From Actinomycetes bacterium (GTDB taxonomy: Bacteria > Actinomycetota > Thermoleophilia > Solirubrobacterales > Solirubrobacteraceae): a DNA stretch of 11,258 nt. The notes beneath the pieces were generated by a model, which saw only the letters and a list, made by a program, of their open reading frames with translations, made no database searches and was not told the origin of the DNA. Positions 6,056 through 11,258 of the stretch are shown one piece after another (positions within the stretch are counted from its first letter, which is position 1; each line of letters begins with the position of its first letter). Made by a program: the position numbers and the translations under genes. The stretch is from positions 1-11,258 of the forward strand of contig JAEYAL010000090.1 in assembly GCA_023404805.1 (NCBI GenBank), written 5' to 3'.

Positions 6056-6591
6056 CGCTCGTCCTCGAGCACGAGGTCGGCGGTCATCGCCCGGGCGGCC
6101 TGCGTCTGCCGGGCACGGAAGTCGTCGAGGCGCTGGGCCAGCGCAGCGTCGCCGGCGGCAAGCATGGACACCGCGAAGAGCGCGGCGTTGCCCGCGCCCG
6201 CGGGACCGATCGCGAACGTCGCGACCGGGATCCCCTTGGGCATCTGCACGATCGAGTGGAGCGAGTCGACGCCCTGCAGGTGGCGCGAAGCGACGGGCAC
6301 GCCGAGCACCGGCACGGTCGTCTTGCTGGCGAGCATGCCGGGCAGGTGGGCAGCGCCGCCGGCGCCGGCGATGATCGCGCGCAGTCCGCGGTCACGGGCC
6401 GTCTCGGCGTAGGCGAAGAGGTCGTCGGGCATACGGTGCGCCGAGACGACCTGCGCCTCGAACGGCACGCCGAAGTCGCGGAGCAGCTCGGCGGCCACGC
6501 GCATCGTGTCCCAGTCGCTGCTGGATCCCATGACGACGCCGACGACTGCCCGGTCGTCGCCCGCTTGAACCTGGTCCTGCCCGCTGCTCAC
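6052..6591 (-). CDS. purE: N5-carboxyaminoimidazole ribonucleotide mutase PurE (class I)
   Basis: PurE shifts the carboxyl group of N5-CAIR to give CAIR, the step after PurK. The product has 179 residues. Class I motifs are complete: MGSSSDWDTM (21-30), VVSAHRMP with catalytic His52 (48-55), and AGAGGAAHLPGM (75-86). The presence of purK next door agrees with a class I mutase rather than a direct AIR carboxylase. The chosen start is GTG at 6591-6589. No Shine-Dalgarno precedes it, but on the minus strand TACGAT (6604-6599) lies 7 nt before the GTG, the spacing expected of a -10 element for a leaderless mRNA. The first ten residues are poorly conserved, polar sequence. It is the first gene of the purE-purK pair and divergent from the oxygenase gene at 6788. 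Confidence 0.96.
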   Translation of the reverse strand: MSSGQDQVQAGDDRAVVGVVMGSSSDWDTMRVAAELLRDFGVPFEAQVVSAHRMPDDLFAYAETARDRGLRAIIAGAGGAAHLPGMLASKTTVPVLGVPVASRHLQGVDSLHSIVQMPKGIPVATFAIGPAGAGNAALFAVSMLAAGDAALAQRLDDFRARQTQAARAMTADLVLEDER

Positions 6592-6598
6592 GAGACCG

Positions 6599-6604
6599 AT
6601 CGTA
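6599..6604 (-). promoter_or_regulatory. Candidate -10 element of a leaderless purE promoter
   Basis: On the minus strand TACGAT fits the actinobacterial TANNNT -10 pattern and is followed 7 nt later by the purE GTG, so transcription would begin at or next to the start codon. No good TTGACA-like -35 is visible. The absence of a Shine-Dalgarno before this GTG supports the idea. Confidence 0.4.
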
Positions 6605-6725
6605 GAAGTCCGCGCGGGCTCGCTGCATTCCCGCCGCGGGACAGCGTCCGATCCTGACCCTCCCCACCTCGGCCCAGAGCGTGGGCGGCGCCCGCTGCAC
6701 CGCGGCGCAAGGCAAGGGCCGGGGG

Positions 6726-6753
6726 TGGTATAGATGAGGCGACCTCTATACCA
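6726..6753. promoter_or_regulatory. Perfect 28-bp inverted repeat, candidate TetR-family operator
   Basis: TGGTATAGA (6726-6734) and TCTATACCA (6745-6753) are exact reverse complements separated by 10 bp. The arms are strikingly A/T-rich in a GC-rich genome. The right arm overlaps TACCAT (6749-6754), a plausible -10 hexamer for the downstream operon, so a bound protein would block the promoter. The next two genes are an MpaB-family oxygenase and a TetR-family regulator, which is the likely binder. It also lies 135 bp upstream of the divergent purE start, so an effect on purE is less likely but possible. Confidence 0.65.
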
Positions 6754-6787
6754 TCAATCCCGTTCCGCGATCTCGGGGGAGATTCAG

Positions 6788-7798
6788 ATGACGATCCAGA
6801 TCACCGGCGCGCTGCGGCGCGCGGTCGTTGCAGAGTTCGAGCGCGGGGCCGGTCGCCATGACGACCCAGCGATCTATGGCGGGCCCGAGGGTGATCCGGG
6901 CCTGATCGGTCCGGGGAGCGTCTCGTGGCGGCTCCACGCCGATCTCGCCGTGGTCGCGCTCGCGGGCACCGCGGCGATCCTGCTCGAGGTGATGCATCCG
7001 TCGGTGATCGCGGGCGTCGAGGAGAACTCGAGCTTCCGCAAGGACCCTGCGGGCCGCTCCACCGCGACGCTCGGCTACGTGCTCGCGACCACCTTCGGCA
7101 ACACCGAGGCCGCGACCGCGCTGATCGCCCGCGTGAAGCGGATCCACGGATTCGTCAACGGCGTCCGGCCCGACGGCGTGCCGTACGACGCGCTCGATCC
7201 CGAGCTGATCGCGTGGGTCCACACGTGCATCCCGTGGATGATCATGCGCGTCTACGAGGAGGTCCGGGAGCCGCTCACGCCCGCCGAGCGCGACGGGTAC
7301 CTCGCCGAGCAGGCCGTGATCGGGCTGATGGGCGGCGCCGACGCCGTCCCGACGACCATGGCCGAGCTCGACGACTACATCGAGGTGATGCGCCCCAAGC
7401 TGGCCGTCAACGCGCAGACCCGGGCCTTCATCGACTTTCTGTCGGACTCGCCGCTCTCGCTGCAGCTGCCCAGCGCCTCGGCCCGCCGCGCCGTCGCGAG
7501 CTTCGGCATGCACGCGTCGCTGCTCTTCGCGCCGGGCTGGGTGCGCGAGATGACCGGCCTGCACCGGCCCTACCCGCTGACCGCCCCGCTGATGCGGCCC
7601 GTCCTGCGGGGAGATGCGGCGCTGCTGCGCTGGGCGCTCGGCACCCCAGCCTACCTGTCGCTCGCGCAGGCGCGGTTGGCTGGCGGCTCGTCCACGGAAG
7701 CGGCGGCCGCGGGCGACGCGGCGTCCAGGGCCGCGTCGCGGACGCGCACTGCCGCGGCCACCCGCACGCGCCAGTCCGGTAGAACCCTCATGACCTGA
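6788..7798 (+). CDS. DUF2236 / oxygenase MpaB family protein
   Basis: This 336-residue protein belongs to the DUF2236 family, which includes the MpaB oxygenase and is related to the latex-clearing protein Lcp, a b-type haem enzyme. ATG 6788 is chosen because GGGGGAG (6775-6781) lies 6 nt upstream; the frame extends 18 codons further up, but those codons run through the palindromic operator. Family features: LLEVMHPSVIAGV with His70, RKDPAGRSTATLGYV (84-98), RVKRIHGFVNG with His120, YDALDPELIAWVH with His145, and a long helical remainder. Residues 299-336 form an Ala/Arg/Thr-rich, positively charged low-complexity tail beyond the usual fold. The substrate is unknown. A TGATG overlap with the next gene (TetR) and the upstream palindrome suggest a regulated two-gene operon. 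The haem-ligand assignment among the histidines is inference. Confidence 0.85.
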   Translation: MTIQITGALRRAVVAEFERGAGRHDDPAIYGGPEGDPGLIGPGSVSWRLHADLAVVALAGTAAILLEVMHPSVIAGVEENSSFRKDPAGRSTATLGYVLATTFGNTEAATALIARVKRIHGFVNGVRPDGVPYDALDPELIAWVHTCIPWMIMRVYEEVREPLTPAERDGYLAEQAVIGLMGGADAVPTTMAELDDYIEVMRPKLAVNAQTRAFIDFLSDSPLSLQLPSASARRAVASFGMHASLLFAPGWVREMTGLHRPYPLTAPLMRPVLRGDAALLRWALGTPAYLSLAQARLAGGSSTEAAAAGDAASRAASRTRTAAATRTRQSGRTLMT

Positions 7799-8445
7799 TG
7801 TCGGAGTACCTCGCGCACCTGCTCGCCGCCGTGGCGAGAAACGCCGCGAGCGACACCGCGCCGCCGGCCGACCGCACCTCGGAGGTGCTGCTCGACGCCG
7901 CGCTCCGCGAAGCCGGAGCGGTCGGCCTCGCGCGCGTCACCTACGAAGAGGTCGTCCGGCGCGCTGGAGTGGCCCGGATGACGGCCTACCGGCGCTTTCC
8001 GAAGCGCGAAGACCTGGTTACGGCGCTCGTGCAGCGCGAGGTCGGCCGGTTCCTCGCCGCCGTCGCCGCCAGCATCGAGGGCACCGAGTCGACCGCCGAA
8101 GGCGTGGTCGCGTCGTTCGCGGGCGCCGTCGCGTTTGCGCGCGCCCATCCGATGCTCCGCCGCGCCGGCGAGGAGCCCGGCGAGCTGATGGCGACCGTCG
8201 CCGCCGACGGCGCCCGCGTGCTGCAGCTCGGCACCGGCTTCATCGCGAGCTATCTCCACGGCGGCGTGCCCGGCGATCCGTCGCAGGAGGAGCTGTGGGT
8301 CGCCGAGGCGTTCGCGCGGCTGTTCCTCACCTACGTGAGCATCCCGCCGTCGGACCCGAGCTTCGCCGACGACGCCGAGATCCGCCGCTTCGCCGAGACG
8401 GTGCTTGCCCCGATGGCGCAGCGCGTGATCGACGCCAGCAGCTGA
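7798..8445 (+). CDS. TetR/AcrR-family transcriptional regulator
   Basis: This 215-residue DNA-binding protein, a typical TetR length, has its helix-turn-helix domain at about residues 28-75. VLLDAALREAGAVGLARVTY (30-49) is the first helix region, VVRRAGVARMTAYRRFPKRE (52-71) carries the recognition helix, and DLVTALVQREV follows. The first 27 residues are an extra N-terminal segment not needed for the fold. The ligand domain (80-215) is divergent, with no identifiable effector. ATG 7798 shares its A with the TGA of the oxygenase gene (1-bp overlap, TGATG), so translation is probably coupled; no separate Shine-Dalgarno is seen. It most likely represses its own operon through the 6726-6753 palindrome. 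A later start within the first 27 codons is possible but no better supported. Confidence 0.9.
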   Translation: MSEYLAHLLAAVARNAASDTAPPADRTSEVLLDAALREAGAVGLARVTYEEVVRRAGVARMTAYRRFPKREDLVTALVQREVGRFLAAVAASIEGTESTAEGVVASFAGAVAFARAHPMLRRAGEEPGELMATVAADGARVLQLGTGFIASYLHGGVPGDPSQEELWVAEAFARLFLTYVSIPPSDPSFADDAEIRRFAETVLAPMAQRVIDASS

Positions 8446-8503
8446 TCGCCGGCTACCAGGACCGCGCGACGCCGTACTGCTCAAGTTGGGCGTCTGCGGT
8501 CGC

Positions 8504-8525
8504 CCGGACAGCGAGGTCCGTCCGG
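8504..8525. terminator. Weak hairpin between convergent genes, possible bidirectional terminator
   Basis: CCGGAC (8504-8509) and GTCCGG (8520-8525) are complementary 6-bp arms with a 10-nt loop, in the 95-bp gap between the TetR stop (8445) and the DUF354 stop (8541). An inner GTCC (8516-8519) offers an alternative pairing with GGAC. There is no strong T-tract on either strand. The position fits a shared terminator; the sequence support is weak. Confidence 0.3.
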
Positions 8526-8540
8526 CTGTGTTGAGTCCAG

Positions 8541-9548
8541 CTAATCCAGTGCGCTCAGCAGCAGGTCCGTCAGGACCTTCGGGTCGCGCCGGATGCGGTC
8601 GGCGCTCGAGCCGTCGGCGGCGCGCTCGCGCTTCTCCAAGACGACCTGGTCGGCCGACTCGAGCTTGCGCAGCCGCCCTTCGGCGATGAGGCGCTCGTCG
8701 ACCGCGCCCATCCGGCCCGCGAACGTCGTGTAGACAGGCGTGCCGAGCGCGACGGCCTCGCGGTTCATGGTGCCGCCGGCTGAGACGACGAGGTCGGCAA
8801 AGGCGATCAGCGACGGCGCGTCGATCGCCTGCTCGGGGACGATGAAGCCGCCGGCCTTGGCCAGCTCCGCGCGCTGATCGGGGGTGCGCGGCAGGACGAC
8901 GGCCTGCTGGCCCTGCACGCGCCGCAGCACCTCGGCGAACTGGTCGTCGCCGCCGGACGAGTGGTAGAGCGAGACCTCGGGCGCCGTGCGCACGACGATG
9001 ATCGGCTGGGCGTCGTCGAGGCCGAGCTCGGAGAGCACCGCGCGGTCCGGGTCGAGGTCGGCGAGGTAGTACTCCTCCTTGAGGCCCTCGTAGGCGCGGA
9101 TCTTGCCGATCGCGCCGTACCGCGCCAGGCGCTCCGGCGGGATCGCCGCAGGCACCACGACCGACTTCGCCAGGCGGCAGTTGATCGTGTGCTGCACCGT
9201 GGCGAACTCGTAGTCGAACATCGTCGCGCTCGGGATGCGCAGCAGCTTCGCGGCGACGGTCACGTCGTTGGAGCCATGGCCGAGCGCCACGTCGAAGCCC
9301 TTACCGCGGGCCCACCGCAAGAGCGCCGTCGACCGGCTCGCGAGGCCGACCGCCTTTTTGAGCCGCTCTTCGCCGCGGTGGTGGCCGATCACCTCGGCGT
9401 TCAGCCCGTGCCGCTCGGCCAGGGCGACCGTCTGCGCGAAGTCGCGCGCCGTGATGTGCACCTCGTGGCCTCGCGCGCGCAGATCTTCGACGACCGGCCG
9501 CAGCACGAGCACGTGGGGGCTGTTGGTCAGGTCGATCCAGACGCGCAT
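8541..9548 (-). CDS. DUF354 family protein (GT-B glycosyltransferase-like fold)
   Basis: This 335-residue protein matches the DUF354 family (PF04007), which resembles GT-B glycosyltransferases and UDP-GlcNAc 2-epimerases; no reaction is established for most members. The N-terminal signature RVWIDLTNSPHVLVLRPVV (2-20) is nearly diagnostic. Further family features are LGHGSNDVTVAAKLL (89-103), ATMFDYEFA (108-116), VRTAPEVSLYH (186-196) and VSAGGTMNREAVALGTPVY (255-273). The last sits where GT-B enzymes bind the nucleotide-sugar phosphate; that placement is inferred. No signal peptide or membrane segment is visible. The start ATG at 9548-9546 lies directly before the signature and has no clear Shine-Dalgarno. 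The gene is divergent from the alpha/beta hydrolase at 9630 and convergent with the TetR gene. In other genomes such proteins often occur near cell-surface polysaccharide genes; nothing here confirms that. Confidence 0.88.
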   Translation of the reverse strand: MRVWIDLTNSPHVLVLRPVVEDLRARGHEVHITARDFAQTVALAERHGLNAEVIGHHRGEERLKKAVGLASRSTALLRWARGKGFDVALGHGSNDVTVAAKLLRIPSATMFDYEFATVQHTINCRLAKSVVVPAAIPPERLARYGAIGKIRAYEGLKEEYYLADLDPDRAVLSELGLDDAQPIIVVRTAPEVSLYHSSGGDDQFAEVLRRVQGQQAVVLPRTPDQRAELAKAGGFIVPEQAIDAPSLIAFADLVVSAGGTMNREAVALGTPVYTTFAGRMGAVDERLIAEGRLRKLESADQVVLEKRERAADGSSADRIRRDPKVLTDLLLSALD

Positions 9549-9629
9549 CGCGGCTGCATCATCGCGAAGCGGCCGGAGGTCGCGCCGCGCGCCTCAGCGC
9601 AGCGGCGCCGCCTGCGAGACTTGCCCGCG

Positions 9630-10397
9630 ATGGACCGCTTCACGACGAGCGACGACACCGAGATCGCGTACGACCTCGACGACTCCGCGCCGGGCGACGC
9701 TCCGCCCGTCGTGCTGCTGCACGGCTTCGCCGTGAGCGGCCACCTGAACTTCGGCGGCCCTGGGCTCATCGACGCGCTCGCCGACGCCGACCGCAAGACG
9801 CTCGTGATCGACGCGCGCGGCCACGGCGAGTCCGACGCCCCGCACGACCCGGCGCGGTACGGCGAAGACCGGATGGCGCTCGACGTGCGCGAGCTCGTCG
9901 ACGAGCTGGGGATCGACGCGTACGACGTGATCGGCTACTCGATGGGTTCCGTGACGGGCGCGATCCTCGCCGCGCAGGATCCGCGCGTGCGGCGCCTGGT
10001 GCTCGGCGGCGTGGGGGCGGGGCTCGTGGAATGCGGCGGGCTGGACAGCCGCGAGATGCCGCCCGAGCTGATCGAACAGGCGATGCGGGCGCCCTCGGCG
10101 AGCGAGGCCGGCCACCCGCTCGGTGCCGTGTGGCGCGGGTTCGCCGACCAGGTCGATGCCGACCCGATCGCGCTCGCCTGCCAGATCGCTTCAAGCCACC
10201 GCACGCCGATCGCGCTCGACGCCATCACCGCCGACACGCTCGTGATCGCGGCGTCGAACGACGGCCTGGCGAACCGCCCGCAGACGCTCGCCGGCGCCAT
10301 CAAGGACGCGCAGTACCGCGTGATCGAAGGCGACCACCTCGGCGTGGTCCGCCATCCGGACTGGAACCCCGCGATCGTGGACTTCATCACCCGCTGA
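9630..10397 (+). CDS. Alpha/beta hydrolase
   Basis: This 255-residue hydrolase has a compact alpha/beta fold. VVLLHGFAVSG (27-37) carries the oxyanion-hole HGF, LVIDARGHGESDAP (58-71) is a standard family segment, IGYSMGS (101-107) is the nucleophile elbow with Ser104, Asp211 in ASNDG is the probable acid, and His236 in GDHLGVV completes the triad. The region between about 125 and 195 is a helical cap with no substrate-telling feature. ATG 9630 directly precedes DRFTTSDDTEIAYDLD, a normal family beginning; the same frame is open for a long way upstream, but that stretch is the antisense of the DUF354 gene. No good Shine-Dalgarno is visible. It is divergent from DUF354 across an 81-bp gap that must hold both promoters. 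The substrate (an ester, lactone or epoxide, for example) cannot be named. Confidence 0.9.
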   Translation: MDRFTTSDDTEIAYDLDDSAPGDAPPVVLLHGFAVSGHLNFGGPGLIDALADADRKTLVIDARGHGESDAPHDPARYGEDRMALDVRELVDELGIDAYDVIGYSMGSVTGAILAAQDPRVRRLVLGGVGAGLVECGGLDSREMPPELIEQAMRAPSASEAGHPLGAVWRGFADQVDADPIALACQIASSHRTPIALDAITADTLVIAASNDGLANRPQTLAGAIKDAQYRVIEGDHLGVVRHPDWNPAIVDFITR

Positions 10398-10453
10398 ACA
10401 TTCTTTCGCTGCGCGCGTGACACCCGCCCGCGAGGCGGACACGAACGGAGCGA

Positions 10454-10471
10454 GCGGCCACCCCGGGCCGC
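10454..10471. other. GC-rich hairpin between hydrolase and sigma-factor genes
   Basis: GCGGCC (10454-10459) and GGCCGC (10466-10471) form a 6-bp stem with a 6-nt loop, 57 bp after the hydrolase stop. No T-tract follows. It may contribute to termination, or may sit in the 5' leader of the sigma gene. No promoter is recognised in this 86-bp gap. Confidence 0.25.
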
Positions 10472-10483
10472 ACGTCACACGCC

Positions 10484-11258
10484 TTGGTCCCGCCTCCGTC
10501 ATCCGCCACCGCGCCAGCGCCCACCGGGCGCGCCTCGGCGCCGCTGGGCCCCGGTCCCCCGCCGACGCCGGGGGCGACGGGTCCCGCGCCGGACCTAGCC
10601 GCTGAGCGGGCCCGCCTGCTCTTCGAGGAGCACCACCGCGAGGTGCTGCGCTTTCTGCGGCGCCGCGACCAGGATCTCGCCGAAGACGCCCTCTCGGAGA
10701 CGTTCGCGGTCGCCGTTCGCCGCGCCGCCGACATCCCAGAGGGCAAGGAGCTGCCCTGGCTCTATGTCGTGGCCGACCACGTGCTGCGCAACCTGCAGCG
10801 CAGCCGCCGCCGCGCCGCGCGGATCCCCGAGGCGCTGCACCCCTTCACGCGGCACACGACCGACGCGCCAGGCGTCCCCCACGTCGGTGAAGCGCTCGCC
10901 GAGCTCCCCGACCGCGAGCGCATCCTGCTCACGCTCACCGCCTTTGAAGGACTGTCCGCCGCCGAGGCCGCCGACCGCCTCGGCGTGCCATATGGCAGCG
11001 CGCGCAACGCCCTGTCGAGCGGCCGCAAGCGGCTCGCGATCGTGCTCGCGTCAGCGGCCGCGCTGATCCTGGTGGTCGGCGTCGCGCTGGGAGCGCTGCT
11101 CTCGCGCCAGCGCGCCGACGCGCCGCTGCAGACGCTCGCGTCGTCGCTGTCCGAGGCGCGTGTCGTGCACGACGTCGCCGTGGTGCGTCACGAGCGGCGT
11201 GGCTCCGGCGCCGCTGGCACCGGTGACGCCCGTGCCGGCGCGCGGGCGGGCAGCCAGG
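10484..11258 (+). CDS. ECF-like sigma-70 factor fused to a membrane-spanning C-terminal extension; 3' end outside the window
   Basis: The frame opens after a TGA at 10418-10420 and stays open to the window edge. The only usual start before the conserved part is TTG 10484 (no ATG or GTG in frame), giving 258 visible residues; the true start is uncertain and no Shine-Dalgarno is evident. Residues 2-39 are Pro/Ala-rich. Region 2 follows at about 43-100 (LLFEEHHREVLRFLRRRDQD, ALSETFAVAVRRA, LPWLYVVADHVLRN). A short linker leads to region 4 at about 134-185 (ALAELPDRERILLTLTAFEG, LSAAEAADRLGVPYGSARN, GRKRL). Residues 186-206 (IVLASAAALILVVGVALGAL) are a clear membrane segment, immediately after region 4, followed by a hydrophilic, presumably extracytoplasmic, part. 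High GC at third positions continues through the junction, so it is one reading frame. The role is probably stress- or envelope-responsive transcription, with tethering by the extension inferred. Confidence 0.75.
   Translation, partial: MVPPPSSATAPAPTGRASAPLGPGPPPTPGATGPAPDLAAERARLLFEEHHREVLRFLRRRDQDLAEDALSETFAVAVRRAADIPEGKELPWLYVVADHVLRNLQRSRRRAARIPEALHPFTRHTTDAPGVPHVGEALAELPDRERILLTLTAFEGLSAAEAADRLGVPYGSARNALSSGRKRLAIVLASAAALILVVGVALGALLSRQRADAPLQTLASSLSEARVVHDVAVVRHERRGSGAAGTGDARAGARAGSQ

Noticed and set aside
4970..6412. A 480-codon open frame on the plus strand opposite purK and purE
   Set aside because: Composition is low-complexity and charged with no recognisable motif. The minus strand carries complete PurK and PurE signatures with a coupled overlap.
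8961..9629. Upstream in-frame extension of the alpha/beta hydrolase
   Set aside because: The stretch is antisense to the DUF354 gene and has no hydrolase homology. The hydrolase family sequence begins right at ATG 9630.
10398..10483. Possible intrinsic terminator or RNA gene in the hydrolase-sigma gap
   Set aside because: Only a short GC hairpin without a T-tract is present, and nothing resembles a tRNA or a known small RNA.
1..11258. Mobile elements, attachment sites, tRNA, rRNA or CRISPR anywhere in the window
   Set aside because: No transposase, integrase, terminal inverted repeat, tRNA-like cloverleaf or repeat-spacer array could be recognised on either strand. Composition looks even apart from the operator-rich gap and the TetR palindrome.

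Overview
The window is very GC-rich, with strong G/C preference at third codon positions and frequent GTG starts. Gene content (purE-purK, a DUF2236/MpaB-type oxygenase, DUF354, a DUF6986 aldolase-like protein) points to a high-GC actinobacterium. A Thermoleophilia/Solirubrobacterales-type host is my best guess, but it is not proven by the sequence.

Layout. (1) 2-4873, plus strand: a probable ureide (allantoin/hydantoin) utilisation block. It holds the C-terminal part of a DUF6986 protein (HpcH/HpaI aldolase-like), a 322-bp regulatory gap, an NCS1 transporter of the Mhp1/hydantoin type, an allantoin/hydantoin racemase with the usual two catalytic cysteines, and a LacI-family regulator. The gap holds nine TGCAA/TTGCA pentamers in 165 bp. 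The best site is an 18-bp near-palindrome with a central CG, typical of LacI-family operators. (2) 4862-6591, minus strand: purE and purK, with a 4-bp GTGA overlap. purK runs tail-to-tail into the LacI gene with a 12-bp overlap. (3) 6726-8445, plus strand: a perfect 9+9-bp inverted repeat in the promoter zone, then a DUF2236/MpaB-family oxygenase and a TetR regulator overlapping it by 1 bp. This looks like a self-regulated two-gene operon. (4) 8541-9548, minus strand: a DUF354 GT-B-like protein, divergent from (5) an alpha/beta hydrolase (9630-10397, plus). (6) 10484 to the window end, plus strand: an ECF-like sigma factor that continues in frame, directly after region 4, into a membrane-spanning segment. 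It is cut by the window edge.

How the genes fit together. Block 1 reads as uptake of a hydantoin-ring compound, interconversion of its enantiomers and local control by the LacI protein. DUF6986 may handle a downstream carbon product, but this is inferred from linkage only. No ring-opening enzyme (allantoinase, hydantoinase or amidohydrolase) lies in the window. purE-purK are purine biosynthesis and probably an unrelated neighbour. The points most worth a second look are the LacI operator cluster with its leader ORF and hairpin, the DUF6986-ureide link, the TetR palindrome and the sigma-membrane fusion.
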